A stretch of DNA of 64,000 nucleotides, from assembly GCF_000296815.2 (NCBI RefSeq), contig NZ_CAIT01000006.1, positions 564,777 to 628,776 on the forward strand, in the 5' to 3' direction. Shown piece after piece: positions 35,974 to 45,508 of this stretch (positions are counted from its first letter, which is position 1; every line of letters begins with the position of its first letter). Source of the stretch: Fibrisoma limi BUZ 3 (lineage in GTDB: Bacteria; Bacteroidota; Bacteroidia; Cytophagales; Spirosomataceae). Position numbers and translations under genes: made by a program. The notes beneath the pieces are model-generated. The model did not search any database, was not told where the DNA came from, and worked only from the letters and a program-made list of their open reading frames with translations.

Positions 35974-36045
35974 CAGTTTATGGTTTTCGGTAATACATTG
36001 TCGCGTTAGCCTACCGGAGCGCCGACCGCCGAAAACTGTAAACTG
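35974..36045. repeat. 17-bp inverted repeat inside the molybdenum enzyme operon
   Basis: CAGTTTATGGTTTTCGG (35974-35990) and CCGAAAACTGTAAACTG (36029-36045) are complementary except at two central positions. It fills most of the gap between the iron-sulfur and molybdopterin subunit genes and could tune their relative expression by mRNA folding. Confidence 0.6.
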
Positions 36046-36063
36046 AATACCGTAAATCGTAAG

Positions 36064-36528
36064 CTATTTAACGCCTTTTGTGGATGCTACTTTTACGGCC
36101 TCACGAATGCGGTGGTAGGTACCACAGCGGCAAAGGTTGCCGGTCATAGTTGCGTCAATTTGTTCCATGGTTGGTTTGGGCGTGCGTTTGAGCAGGGCGG
36201 CAGCCGTCATGATCTGCCCCGCCTGGCAGTAGCCGCATTGCGGAACGTCAACTTCGTTCCAGGCCTGCTGCACCGGGTGAGTACCATCTTTCGACAGACC
36301 CTCGATCGTTGTGACTTTACCAGTGCCAATGGCCGAAACCGGCATTACGCAGGAGCGCACCGCTTCGCCGTTCAGGTGAACCGTGCAGGCGCCACATTGG
36401 GCAATGCCGCAGCCATATTTGGTGCCAACCAGCCCGAAGTTATCGCGAAGGACCCACAGCAGCGGGGTGTCTGGGTCTACATCGGCCTGATAATCACGGC
36501 CGTTGATTTTTAACTTGAACAGGGACAT
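36064..36528 (-). CDS. 2Fe-2S subunit of the molybdenum hydroxylase (IorA-like)
   Basis: 154 residues. The plant-type 2Fe-2S cluster is bound by the Cys of [15 protein letters not shown] and SC (about residues 40-62). The second cluster is bound by CGYCQAGQ and [14 protein letters not shown] (about 98-143). It passes electrons from the molybdenum site. No signal of its own, so it probably travels with the Tat-exported large subunit. First gene of the operon. Confidence 0.92.
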   Translation of the reverse strand: MSLFKLKINGRDYQADVDPDTPLLWVLRDNFGLVGTKYGCGIAQCGACTVHLNGEAVRSCVMPVSAIGTGKVTTIEGLSKDGTHPVQQAWNEVDVPQCGYCQAGQIMTAAALLKRTPKPTMEQIDATMTGNLCRCGTYHRIREAVKVASTKGVK

Positions 36529-36789
36529 GGGTATGGGGTTATCAAACAGAATATGACATTACAAAGCCCAAGTTTACTAAAATTTACCCAGATCAACGAA
36601 CCGTAGGCTGGGAAAGTCGATGCGTATGCAATGCTACAGGGTGATAATAAACGGCAACTAATCGATAACAGATGAGGGCATCGATTGGGAGACCGGTGCC
36701 TAATTAATCTATAGTCATTAAAGACTTTATTCAATTGGACTAGTTAAAGAGATGTCCAATCAATCATTAATGCATTTAAAACTCAAACT

Positions 36790-37347
36790 ATGAAAAAGGT
36801 AATAGTAGCTGGCGCCATGCTTATGGCCATAGCTTCATTCAGCGCTAACGCACAGACAACGAATTCAGGTAACACCGGTACGACTGGTTCAGGAACCACG
36901 GGTTCAGGTACAACCTACGGTACGCAGGGCACTCAAGGTACAACTCAGCAGAACACGCAAAGTGGTACGACGGGCACAACGACCAATTCTACCTACGGCA
37001 CGCAGGGAACACAAGGAACGACCGGTACAACTGGTACAACTGGCTCAGGAACAACGTATGGAACCCAGGGTACACAGGGTACGACAGGCACTGTGAATGG
37101 CACAACCGGCACGACGAGTGGTACAACTGGTACAATGAACAATTCCGGATCGACGTACGGTACACAGGGTACTACCGGTACCGGCTCAACCTACGGCACG
37201 CAGGGCAGCCGCACAACCAGCCCGTCGAATACACAGCGTCAGAACCGGAGAGACCGCCGGAACAACAACACGAACAACAGTTCCACCGGTAACAGTACAA
37301 GTGGAAGCAGCACGAGCGGCAGCACGACGACTCCTCCCCGGAAGTAG
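36790..37347 (+). CDS. Secreted Gly/Thr/Gln-repeat low-complexity protein
   Basis: 185 residues with a signal peptide (cleavage near ANAQ, residue 22). The mature part is nearly all Gly, Thr, Gln, Ser and Asn. YGTQG occurs five times, usually as TYGTQGTQGTTG, separated by GTTGTTG spacers. The last 50 residues switch to an Arg/Asn-rich (RQNRRDRRNNN) then Ser/Gly/Thr tail. No cysteine or charged residue occurs in the repeat part. Such composition is seen in amyloid-forming, adhesive or spacer proteins; the role is unknown. Confidence 0.72.
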   Translation: MKKVIVAGAMLMAIASFSANAQTTNSGNTGTTGSGTTGSGTTYGTQGTQGTTQQNTQSGTTGTTTNSTYGTQGTQGTTGTTGTTGSGTTYGTQGTQGTTGTVNGTTGTTSGTTGTMNNSGSTYGTQGTTGTGSTYGTQGSRTTSPSNTQRQNRRDRRNNNTNNSSTGNSTSGSSTSGSTTTPPRK

Positions 37348-37373
37348 TCGGTTGCTTCTCGGTGATCGAAAAG

Positions 37374-37401
37374 CCGCCGGACACTCACGGGCGTCCGGCG
37401 G
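37374..37401. terminator. Short GC-rich hairpin
   Basis: CCGCCGGAC (37374-37382) pairs with GTCCGGCGG (37393-37401), followed by an AT-rich run. It lies just after the repeat protein gene. Confidence 0.55.
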
Positions 37402-37596
37402 TTAATTTAAAACAGCTTACCTGGCGGATGCAAAGCCGCCTGATTGCGGCCGGCTATGCAGCGAGCCCGTTTGAAAACAATACCCGTTTGTATAATTTGT
37501 CTATCAAACAAGCTCACCGGTTGGCCTTGCTGACCGGTTGACTTTGTGAGATATATGTCCAGCCTTCTGTCTTATCGGCAACATTTTTACACGTAT

Positions 37597-38283
37597 TTAT
37601 TCCTGTAGTTTTCGGACTGGTTTCAAGTATACCGTCTGTCGGCCATCGAGCCAGACCGGATCAATTCCTACAACGCCCAGCGTCCGGTCCCAGGTGCGTT
37701 CAAAACAATGAGCCGCGTCCGGAAACGTAACGGCCAACGCCAGCGCCCGTTCGTAAAAAAACAGAGGGCGCTGATGAACAACAGTGCGGTGCACGGCAAA
37801 CTGAGCGCCGAGCACAAAGGTGTACGTGGCCGGGCCATCACTCCCCAAAAGCGCCCGATGGAACTCCCGAATAGCCAACCCGCGTTGAGTTTCATTCTTA
37901 CTCCAGTGTCGAAAAAGTCGCTCGCCCTCATTGTCGTCAGTGTCAATGATGTGGCCGAGCCAGCGAAATGAACCTATGGCTGCCGGGTTAGCCGCAAAAG
38001 CCCGCAACTGGTGGTGAAAATCGTAGGCGTGGTCGAACGGTTTACCCTGGCAGAATACCGTCCACTCGGCCAGGCTATTGTATTGAGTGACGAGGTGGTG
38101 CAGGTATGTATGTGCCTCCCGCCCAACATTGGGCAAAGGAATCGCTCCCGGGTAAGGGGCCTCTTCATGTTTGTCGTACACCGTTATCTGAATCGATTTT
38201 GGCACGTTACGCAACCAGTTAAGCGGCTCGTGGTAGCGCGCCACCACTAATTCAATCGAAGAAGGGCTGCCTGAAAAATCCAT
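37597..38283 (-). CDS. DUF3431 family protein
   Basis: 228 residues from ATG at 38283. A TTG two codons earlier is less likely. Conserved segments: ELVVARYHEPLNWL, LPNVGREAHTYLHHLVTQYN, FCQGKPFDHAYDF, FVLGAQFAVHRTVVHQRPL and FYERAL. These match DUF3431, a family that resembles glycosyltransferase-like or nucleotide-sugar enzymes. No signal peptide. Function unknown. Confidence 0.85.
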   Translation of the reverse strand: MDFSGSPSSIELVVARYHEPLNWLRNVPKSIQITVYDKHEEAPYPGAIPLPNVGREAHTYLHHLVTQYNSLAEWTVFCQGKPFDHAYDFHHQLRAFAANPAAIGSFRWLGHIIDTDDNEGERLFRHWSKNETQRGLAIREFHRALLGSDGPATYTFVLGAQFAVHRTVVHQRPLFFYERALALAVTFPDAAHCFERTWDRTLGVVGIDPVWLDGRQTVYLKPVRKLQE

Positions 38284-38369
38284 ATGCAATGCTAATCAAA
38301 AAACGTCCGCGAGGTCCGGTTAGGTATCACGATCGTCTGAATTACATAGTCCCTGGAGAACTGGTGTGT

Positions 38370-38954
38370 TCATTGGATTAAATCGAACGTGTGTAATACA
38401 CGCTGTGCCTGTAAGAGGTGACGCTGCTCATGAACCACAACGAACCGCAGTACATCGCCCAGACTGAGCCGAATCCAGCGGCTCAGCGAAATCGCAATCT
38501 TCAGTCGGCCAATATGTACGTGTTGGGCCTGCTGTAACAGATCACCTAACCGTGCCTGCTGTTGGATGAACTCTATCCATACGGCTTCCGGGTTGAGGGT
38601 TGGAGCGGGGAGGTGTCGTTTGGCTGCTTTGTAGCGGCTACCGGTTTTGCCTTCGGCCGGGGGCTGCATCATCCGGACGAAATAATCGCCCAGCCAACTG
38701 CTGCTGAACGTAAACGTAGCCACGAGTTGACGCTGCTCTCCATGCTGAATAGCCAGTTCGATGAGAGGCAAATAGTAGCGGCTGTAGGTGTTGAGGTGTT
38801 CCAGACATTCGGCAATGCTCCATTTCGCCGGGCCCGGACGTTGCAGGAGTTCAGTTGCCGAAAGTGAACCAAATTCATTTTCTGCCGTTTGACGAATTGT
38901 CTCAACGTCGTCGGCGAGTTGACGGAGTAGCGTTTGACTTAAATACTGAGCCAT
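38370..38954 (-). CDS. DinB-family four-helix protein
   Basis: 194 residues from ATG at 38954. A longer frame to 38978 adds eight residues. Metal-binding histidines of the DinB fold are seen in ECLEHLNTYS and the closing VVHEQRHLLQAQRVL. DinB-like enzymes include thiol-dependent transferases (bacillithiol, mycothiol) and others with unknown activity. The GPAKWSIAECLEHL segment is typical. Confidence 0.86.
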   Translation of the reverse strand: MAQYLSQTLLRQLADDVETIRQTAENEFGSLSATELLQRPGPAKWSIAECLEHLNTYSRYYLPLIELAIQHGEQRQLVATFTFSSSWLGDYFVRMMQPPAEGKTGSRYKAAKRHLPAPTLNPEAVWIEFIQQQARLGDLLQQAQHVHIGRLKIAISLSRWIRLSLGDVLRFVVVHEQRHLLQAQRVLHTFDLIQ

Positions 38955-39078
38955 ACGGGTTGCTGATTGATGTGGCAAACCTACACCGTAGTTCAGTCGA
39001 AAATCTTGGCCCAGGCAAAGATTTGATTGAGTAGCAGAACTGGCTGAAATTTTTGCGTAAAAAGTTAGGGCTGCGTTG

Positions 39079-39672
39079 CTACAACTTGACCGATGCCAAC
39101 AGTTTACTGAACGTAGTGGGATCGAGGCCGAGGTATGACGCCAGGTATTTATGGGGAATTAGTTGCAGCACATGCGGACTACGGGTTAGCAGAACCCGAA
39201 ACTTTTCTTCGGCGCTGTAAGTCAGGATGTCAACGTAGCGTTCGAGCAGGCCCGATAAGGCACCGGCCGTTGCGAGCCGCCCCCATCGCTCCAGCGAGGG
39301 GTGCCGTTCCAGAAGGGATGAGAAATCATCGTAGGCCAATCGTAGCAGGCGACTGGGGGTTAGTGTTTCAAGGTAGAAACGCGATGGCTGCTGGAGCTGA
39401 AACGAATCGGCAATGCCGGAAAACGTCTGGGTGTAGGAAAAGAGCAACGTAGCCTCCCGGGTATTTTCACCAATGTGGTAAATGCGCTGAAGACCCTCCA
39501 GGACAAAATATACGTAGCGTTCGACCTCACCGGCGGCCGTTACAACTACTTTACGTTTATAGGAAACCGGTTGCCAGCAGGACGCAAACTCGTTCCAGGT
39601 AGGCTCAGGCAAGGGCATCAGGCGGTATACCGCTTCCCGTAGCAAATTCAGTTCAGCCGCATCTCTGTGCAT
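39079..39672 (-). CDS. Crp/Fnr-family regulator
   Basis: 197 residues. Residues 20-125 form a cyclic-nucleotide-binding-type beta barrel (KRKVVVTAAGEVERYVYFVLEGL). Residues 150-197 hold the C-terminal HTH, ending LIPHKYLASYLGLDPTTFSKLLASV. The domain is of the short Bacteroidota type and lacks Fnr cysteines; the nucleotide-binding Arg-Ser pair is not obvious, so the ligand is unknown. Confidence 0.86.
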   Translation of the reverse strand: MHRDAAELNLLREAVYRLMPLPEPTWNEFASCWQPVSYKRKVVVTAAGEVERYVYFVLEGLQRIYHIGENTREATLLFSYTQTFSGIADSFQLQQPSRFYLETLTPSRLLRLAYDDFSSLLERHPSLERWGRLATAGALSGLLERYVDILTYSAEEKFRVLLTRSPHVLQLIPHKYLASYLGLDPTTFSKLLASVKL

Positions 39673-39973
39673 AATTGGTTAAAACTAAAGAACTTATTGG
39701 CGAATGTGGGCGGCTTTTCTTAAAGAAGGCGTTTCACTTTTATAAAAAATTATTGAATCAAACTTTTTTGTATTGTCTGCGATCGTGAAATGGGCGTGGT
39801 TAAAATTCTTTTAATGTTAAAAATCGCAGAATTAAATCTTGTAAAATTAAGTTTATACGTTAGATTGCAATGAAGATGAGTAAAGGTAGGGGTTGTTAAG
39901 AAAACAATGAATCTGCATTACTAAATACCTGCCTGCTCAATACCGTACCGTACGCATAAAACTTGTACAGTTA
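39673..39973. other. 301-base AT-rich divergent intergenic region
   Basis: The region separates the Crp-type regulator (minus) and the unknown gene at 39974 (plus). It is much more AT-rich than the coding DNA, with several A/T runs. TCTGCGAT at 39777-39784 and ATCGCAGA at 39824-39831 form an inverted pair, a possible regulator site. No gene is seen. Confidence 0.45.
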
Positions 39974-40513
39974 ATGAAAACTATAGAAATGAATATCGAC
40001 GCGCTATGTCGGTATAAATTGACACCCAATCAGTACCTGCTGTTGTTATTGATTCATTCCCGTCAATACGCCACCATGTATAAATTTGGTCAGGAAGGAC
40101 CGGGTTTTACGGCGGAAGAAATCGGTGAACTTGTAGACCGGGGCTTTTTGCTGAATCTGAACAAATCAGGCTATTACTACGTCGATCTGTTTGTGCTGAC
40201 GGACGAGGTACGCGCTGATCTGTTTGAACCGGAGCGCGAGAAAGCGGCCCTGGAATTCTGGAATACGTATCCCATTCTGATTCGTGATACGGCTACCGGC
40301 CTAGGCTGTTCCCTGCTGGCTACCGATAAACATCGGTTCCTGACGGACTATTACGCAAAAGTGGGCTATTCGGTTGATAAACACGCCCGCGTTATGGAAG
40401 CTTTGCATTACGCCATTGATCACGACCTGGTTGATATGCCCATTCGCGAGTGGTTCGACTCGGAGCAGTGGACGCTGTTGCTGGAACTGAAAGAATTGCA
40501 GACAACTGCTTAA
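39974..40513 (+). CDS. Unknown protein with winged-helix-like N-terminus and FWNTYP motif
   Basis: 179 residues, not assigned to a named family. Residues 10-75 resemble a winged helix (YKLTPNQYLLLLLIHSRQY, FTAEEIGELVDRGFLL). Residues 93-165 contain EFWNTYPILI and a helical segment YYAKVGYSVDKHARVMEALH; FW-x-x-YP motifs occur in phage and plasmid replication or regulatory proteins. No signal peptide. No other phage gene is nearby. A strong terminator follows directly on the stop. Confidence 0.68.
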   Translation: MKTIEMNIDALCRYKLTPNQYLLLLLIHSRQYATMYKFGQEGPGFTAEEIGELVDRGFLLNLNKSGYYYVDLFVLTDEVRADLFEPEREKAALEFWNTYPILIRDTATGLGCSLLATDKHRFLTDYYAKVGYSVDKHARVMEALHYAIDHDLVDMPIREWFDSEQWTLLLELKELQTTA

Positions 40514-40545
40514 CAAACGAGCCGGACTGAATCCGGCTCGTTTGT
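40513..40545. terminator. Terminator starting at the stop codon of the unknown gene
   Basis: ACAAACGAGCCGGA (40513-40526) pairs with TCCGGCTCGTTTGT (40532-40545); the last base of the stop codon is the first of the stem. A T-rich tail follows. Confidence 0.75.
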
Positions 40546-40628
40546 TTTAATGCTCAGGGTCAGGCAGGTTTTCCATATCTTATTATGGCGCGCAAATACG
40601 TCGGATCCACAGCCTTTACTCAATAAAA

Positions 40629-40660
40629 AAGCGGCTCAAAAGTTTACTTTTGAGCCGCTT
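40629..40660 (-). terminator. Intrinsic terminator of glnS
   Basis: Arms AAGCGGCTCAAAAG (40629-40642) and CTTTTGAGCCGCTT (40647-40660) are exact complements with a 4-base loop. On the minus strand a T run follows. It lies 15 bases after the glnS stop. Confidence 0.85.
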
Positions 40661-40674
40661 GCCCCTGTAAAAGC

Positions 40675-42378
40675 TTACCCTTTCTTTGCTTCCTTCGCCC
40701 ACGTATCTTTCAACGTCACAGTCCGGTTGAACACCAGTTTGCCTTCTGTTGAATCTGGGTCGACGCAGAAATACCCTTTACGCATGAACTGAAAGCGGCC
40801 GCCGTGCAGCGCGTTACCGTGCTGCGCATGAGCCAGACTTGGCTCTACAAACGCCCGGACAACCTGCAGAGAATCCGGATTGATGAAGTCTTTAAAATCT
40901 CCTTCTTCACCTGATGGGTCCTCAACGGTGAACAACCGGTCGTACAGCCGGACCTCCGCTTCGACCGCGTGGGGCACCGACACCCAGTGGATCGTTCCTT
41001 TTACATTGATACCCGACGTATCGGAACCAGAACGACTTTCGGGAATGTAGGTACAGCGCAGTTCGGTGATTTCGCCCGCGTCGTCTTTCACAACCTCGTC
41101 GCACTTGATAATATAGGCGCCCTTGAGCCGAACCATGCCGCCGGGGAACAACCGGAAGTACTTCTTCGGCGGGTTCTCCATGAAATCATCCCGTTCGATG
41201 TACACCTCGCGGCTAAACGGAACGTCGCGCTCGGTCACGTACTCATCTTCTGGGTTGTTTTCAATTTTCATGATCTCCGTCTGGCCTTCCGGGTAATTTG
41301 TGAGTACGACTTTCAGCGGTTTTTCGTCGATCACAGCCATGACGCGGTCGGTAGTTTTGTTCAACTCCTCGCGGATACAAAACTCCAGCAATCCCACATC
41401 GATCATGTTTTCGCGCCGGGCCACACCAATCCGGTCGCAGAAGTCGCGGATGCTGGCGGGGGTGTACCCACGCCGACGCAGACCCGAGATGGTCGGCATG
41501 CGCGGATCATCCCAGCCGTTTACGTGCCCTTCGTTTACCAGTTGGAGCAGTTTCCGCTTACTCATGACCGTATAGGTCAGATTCAGGCGGGCAAACTCGA
41601 TCTGCCGCGAGGGGAAAATAGCAAGCTTGTCGATGAACCAGTCGTACAGCGGCCGGTGGACGACAAATTCGAGCGTACAAAGCGAGTGCGTAATATGCTC
41701 GATGGAGTCCGACTGCCCGTGTGCAAAGTCATACATGGGGTAAATGCACCACTTGTCGCCGGTCCGGTGATGGTGGGCGTGCTTGATCCGGTACATAATC
41801 GGGTCGCGGAAGTGCATGTTCGGCGAGGTCATGTCAATTTTGGCCCGCAACACTTTTGCACCATCCGGAAACTCGCCCGCTTTCATCCGGCGGAATAGAT
41901 CAAGGTTTTCCTCAATGCTCCGATCACGGTAGGGGCTATTCGTACCCGGTTCGGTTGGTGTCCCTTTCTGGGCGGCAATCTCCTCCGACGTCGAGTCGTC
42001 GACATAAGCCAGCCCTTTCTGGATCATGGTCTCGGCAAAATCATAGAGCTGGTCAAAATAGTCAGATGCGTACAGCTCGTTTTCCCAGTCAAAACCCAGC
42101 CAGCGAACGTCGGCCTTGATCGACTCAACGTACTCGGTATCTTCGGTGGTTGGGTTGGTATCGTCGAAGCGGAGGTTGGTTTTGCCGCCGTATTCGTCAG
42201 CCAGCCCAAAATTCAGGCAGATGGATTTGGCGTGGCCAATATGCAGATAGCCGTTCGGTTCGGGCGGAAACCGTGTGTGCACCCGGCCCTCGTTTTTGCC
42301 GTTGGCAATATCTTCTTCAACAATTTGTTCAATGAAGTTCAGCGAACGTTCACTTGATTCTTTGGGTGCTTCAGTCAT
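40675..42378 (-). CDS. glnS: Glutamine--tRNA ligase
   Basis: 567 residues, the usual length. It charges tRNA-Gln in the cytoplasm. The class I signatures are [12 protein letters not shown] (literally HIGH) at about residue 40 and MSKRKL in place of KMSKS at about 269. The catalytic domain carries [18 protein letters not shown], and the C-terminal anticodon-binding beta barrels include [20 protein letters not shown]. It stands alone with its own promoter and terminator. A direct GlnRS means the glutamine codons do not need the transamidation route. Confidence 0.98.
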   Translation of the reverse strand: MTEAPKESSERSLNFIEQIVEEDIANGKNEGRVHTRFPPEPNGYLHIGHAKSICLNFGLADEYGGKTNLRFDDTNPTTEDTEYVESIKADVRWLGFDWENELYASDYFDQLYDFAETMIQKGLAYVDDSTSEEIAAQKGTPTEPGTNSPYRDRSIEENLDLFRRMKAGEFPDGAKVLRAKIDMTSPNMHFRDPIMYRIKHAHHHRTGDKWCIYPMYDFAHGQSDSIEHITHSLCTLEFVVHRPLYDWFIDKLAIFPSRQIEFARLNLTYTVMSKRKLLQLVNEGHVNGWDDPRMPTISGLRRRGYTPASIRDFCDRIGVARRENMIDVGLLEFCIREELNKTTDRVMAVIDEKPLKVVLTNYPEGQTEIMKIENNPEDEYVTERDVPFSREVYIERDDFMENPPKKYFRLFPGGMVRLKGAYIIKCDEVVKDDAGEITELRCTYIPESRSGSDTSGINVKGTIHWVSVPHAVEAEVRLYDRLFTVEDPSGEEGDFKDFINPDSLQVVRAFVEPSLAHAQHGNALHGGRFQFMRKGYFCVDPDSTEGKLVFNRTVTLKDTWAKEAKKG

Positions 42379-42841
42379 ACGGCCAGGTTGTACTTGGTAA
42401 AGCCCCGAAATTACGGCTATTGCGCGGTTTTGGCAAATAACAGGCGGAAGATCGAGCCTGAGTCGGTGGGCGGTGGGTGTTTAACAGGCGCGTCCTGGCC
42501 GTAGCCTTACACAAGGCTATTGTATCAAAATCAGACAAAATATTTTTGACAAGTACATTTAATCAGTTTTTGACTTTTTTTTGGTGCTCCCGAAAAGCGA
42601 AAAGGTATCAGTTAGCCAGTTATTTGCCCGGAGTATGCTTAAGTAAAATTGCTTAATATGTTGATTATGAGAGTGTTGCTGGATTCGTTTAGAAAAGTTC
42701 CGTGTTTCAACAATTTATTCGGCAAATTGAACAAACTGGCGATGTTATGTGGTTTGTAATTCGTGCATACCGTTTAGCCGTTATAAGCGGCTACGATTTG
42801 CTATCGTATTGACGGGGCTACATGGCAGTCCTTCTTGCACT
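42379..42841. other. 463-base divergent intergenic region
   Basis: Between glnS (minus) and the RND efflux operon (plus). The left 60 bases hold the glnS promoter. The rest is AT-rich, with long T runs near 42540-42585. A start at 42749 in frame with the TolC gene would lack a signal peptide. No separate gene, riboswitch or tRNA is seen. The efflux promoter must be within this region. Confidence 0.5.
42406..42437 (-). promoter_or_regulatory. Bacteroidota-type promoter of glnS
   Basis: On the minus strand TTTG (42434-42437) is followed by exactly 20 bases and TAATTTCG (42406-42413), one mismatch from the TTTG-N19-21-TAnnTTTG consensus of the phylum's primary sigma factor. Predicted start of transcription is about 20 bases before the glnS ATG. 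Confidence 0.6.
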
Positions 42842-44182
42842 ATGAAATATTGTTCGTCTGTTTTGTTGTTTTGCCTTGTCTGGACATTATCAACTGTAAC
42901 CTCTGCTCAACCGGCAACTCCCACCCTGACGGAGCCGGCTTATCTCTCCGACTGCATTCAGTACGCACTTAAGAATCAGCCAATTGTCCGGCAGACACTG
43001 ATCGATCAGGAAATCACTGATCGTAATGTTCGGAGTGCCCTGTCGGCCTGGTATCCGCAAATCGGATTTGCCTACAATATTCAGCATTACCTGCGGCTCC
43101 CCGTAACGCTCATTCCTGATCAGGCAACGGGCGAACGACGACCGGTGCAGTTGGGGGCGAAAAACACCTCGGCGTTTTCGTTTTCGTTGACCCAGAACGT
43201 ATTTAACCGCGATTTACTGCTCGCTAACCGGACAGCCGATGCCTACCGGACACAGGCCAACCAGACAACGGTGAGCAACAAAATCGAGGTAGTTGTTAAT
43301 GTTAGCAAAGCATTCTACGACCTGGTGCTGACCCAACGGCAGGTTGAGGTTCTTGACCAGGATATTGTTCGGCTACAGCGTAGCTTACAGGATGCTACCA
43401 ACCAGTACCAGAGCGGTATTGTCGATAAAACGGACGTACAACGGGCGACGATCGCGCTCAACAACACGCGTGCGCAGTTGAAACAGTATCGAGATCTGAT
43501 CGGGGCTAAATACCAAATCCTGAAGCAGTTGATGGGGTACCCGCCCACCGGCCAGTTGGCAGTGACGTACGATACCCTTCAGGTAGCCAATGAAGTGGCG
43601 CTGGATACGAGTCAGCTCGTAAACCCGCAAAATCGCATTGAGTATCAGTTGTTGCGTACGCAGGGGCAGTTACTGGATGCCAACGTTCGTTATAACAAAC
43701 AAGCCTACCTGCCGACGGTTTCGGCCAACGCAAACTATAACTTTCTGTACCAGAACAACGTATTTCCTCAACTCTACTCGCAGAGTTTTCCTAACTCATT
43801 GATTGCATTGACGTTGGGGGTGCCTATCTTTCAGGGAGGGCGACGGGTACAGCAGATAAAAATTGCTGAATTGCAGGTCAGGCGGTTGCAGTGGGACCTG
43901 GCTGCACTCACCAGTGCTGTCGATGCTGAGTACGCTCAGGCGCTGGCTAATTACAAGGGTAATCTGGCCAACTACAATGCCCTGCGTGAAAACCTGGCCC
44001 TGGCGCAGGATGTCTATCGCATCATCAGTCTTCAGTATCGATCGGGTATCAAAGCCTACCTGGATGTGATTGTTGCCGAAGCCGACCTGCGAACGGCCCG
44101 GCTGGCGGTTTACAACGCGCTGTTTCAGGTGCTGTCGAGCAAACTGGATGTGCAGCGGGCACTTGGTGCCATACAGTTCTGA
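42842..44182 (+). CDS. TolC-family outer-membrane efflux channel
   Basis: 446 residues from ATG at 42842, giving the signal peptide ending TVTSAQPA. A start at 42749 would bury it. Two TolC repeats of long helices follow: YLSDCIQYALKNQPIVRQ at the start and AELQVRRLQWDLAAL and SLQYRSGIKAYLDVIVAEADL at the second. It forms the outer-membrane tunnel of a tripartite pump, whose other two parts are encoded directly downstream. Confidence 0.93.
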   Translation: MKYCSSVLLFCLVWTLSTVTSAQPATPTLTEPAYLSDCIQYALKNQPIVRQTLIDQEITDRNVRSALSAWYPQIGFAYNIQHYLRLPVTLIPDQATGERRPVQLGAKNTSAFSFSLTQNVFNRDLLLANRTADAYRTQANQTTVSNKIEVVVNVSKAFYDLVLTQRQVEVLDQDIVRLQRSLQDATNQYQSGIVDKTDVQRATIALNNTRAQLKQYRDLIGAKYQILKQLMGYPPTGQLAVTYDTLQVANEVALDTSQLVNPQNRIEYQLLRTQGQLLDANVRYNKQAYLPTVSANANYNFLYQNNVFPQLYSQSFPNSLIALTLGVPIFQGGRRVQQIKIAELQVRRLQWDLAALTSAVDAEYAQALANYKGNLANYNALRENLALAQDVYRIISLQYRSGIKAYLDVIVAEADLRTARLAVYNALFQVLSSKLDVQRALGAIQF

Positions 44183-44233
44183 ACGTAACGGTATCAGATC
44201 AGCATACGACAACGATATTGATTGGTAATTTAT

Positions 44234-45403
44234 ATGAGTGCATACTATAAGCAAGCGTTTATCCTCCTCGGATCACTGTTCGTGCTGGCCTGTGGTGGAA
44301 ACAAATCGGAACAGCAGCAGCAGGGACCACCCCCGCCGACTCCCGTTACGGCTGTGAAAGCCACGAAAAGCAGCGCGACGTATTACGATACCTATCCGGC
44401 GTCGGTTACGGCCGTTACCGAAGTTGAACTGAGACCGCAGGTATCGGGGTACATTACGGGCGTTTTCTTTCAGGAAGGCAAACGGGTCCGGAAAGGGCAA
44501 AAGCTCTATACCATCGACCAGCAGCAGTACCGCGCCAGCTACGATCAGGCGGTTGCCAACCTGAATGCGGCCAAAGCGAACCTTGTTAGGGCCCAGAAAG
44601 ATGCTGAGCGGTACAATACCCTGGCTCAGCAGGACGCCGTAGCCCGGCAACTCGTAGATAACGCGCAGGCTACGCTGGCATCGGCGGAGCAGCAGGTAGC
44701 TGCGGCTCAGGCTAACGTAAGGCAGGTGCAGACCAGCCTGGAGTACGCAACCATCTACGCCCCCTTCGACGGAACCATCGGTATCTCGCAGGTACGACTC
44801 GGCGCAGCCGTAACGCCCGGACAAACACTGCTGAATACCATTTCGGCGGATAATCCAATTGCGGTGGACATCGCGATCGACGAAACGGAAATTTCGCGGT
44901 TTACGCAGTTGATGCGTCAATCGCCACCGCCCCGCGATTCACTGTTCGTACTGATGTTGCCGAGCGGCAGCCGCTACGCGTATCCGGGCCGGATTCTGAC
45001 TATCGACCGGGCGGTAGATCCGCAAACGGGTACGCTTCGCGTTCGGCTGGCATTTCCGAATCCTGAAGGGCAACTCAAAGCCGGTTTGAACGGCAACGTA
45101 ATGGTGAAAAACAGCACCAACGCACCCCAACTGCTGATTCCGTACCAGGCCGTTACGGAGCAAATGAGCGAATACTTCGTGTATGTAGTGGGCGATAGCA
45201 GCAAAGTGACCCAGAAAAAAGTAACGCTGGGGGCACGCATCAATGATAAGGTGATCGTGAAGGAAGGCCTGAACGAGGGGGAAGTCGTCGTTACGGAGGG
45301 GACGCAGAAGGTCCGGGAAGGGTCAGTTGTTAACGTGAATCCGCCGGGGCAGGCTGGTACCCAGGGGCAGTCGACCGGCAAACAAACGGCATCGGTAAAA
45401 TAA
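44234..45403 (+). CDS. RND efflux periplasmic adaptor lipoprotein
   Basis: 389 residues from ATG at 44234. A TTG 12 bases earlier is less likely. Lipobox LFVLAC (Cys20). The lipoyl halves are VELRPQVSGYITGVFFQEGK and TIYAPFDGTIGISQVRLG, separated by a coiled-coil hairpin rich in Ala, Gln and Asn. Beta-barrel and membrane-proximal domains follow. It bridges the permease and the TolC channel. Gap to TolC gene 51 bases. Confidence 0.92.
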   Translation: MSAYYKQAFILLGSLFVLACGGNKSEQQQQGPPPPTPVTAVKATKSSATYYDTYPASVTAVTEVELRPQVSGYITGVFFQEGKRVRKGQKLYTIDQQQYRASYDQAVANLNAAKANLVRAQKDAERYNTLAQQDAVARQLVDNAQATLASAEQQVAAAQANVRQVQTSLEYATIYAPFDGTIGISQVRLGAAVTPGQTLLNTISADNPIAVDIAIDETEISRFTQLMRQSPPPRDSLFVLMLPSGSRYAYPGRILTIDRAVDPQTGTLRVRLAFPNPEGQLKAGLNGNVMVKNSTNAPQLLIPYQAVTEQMSEYFVYVVGDSSKVTQKKVTLGARINDKVIVKEGLNEGEVVVTEGTQKVREGSVVNVNPPGQAGTQGQSTGKQTASVK

Positions 45404-45508
45404 ACAAAGGAGAAAAGGGAGAAAGGGGATGAAAGGGAGGAGAGGATTAACCCATGCGGCTCCTTTCGTCTTCTTCTCCTTCCGCCTTTCCTCCCTATTT
45501 TAAAAACT

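Noticed and set aside
36890-37210. Short direct repeats resembling a CRISPR array
   Set aside because: The repeats are in frame, code for YGTQG units, vary in length and have no unique spacers.
40969-41898. 309-residue frame opposite glnS
   Set aside because: Shadow of glnS.
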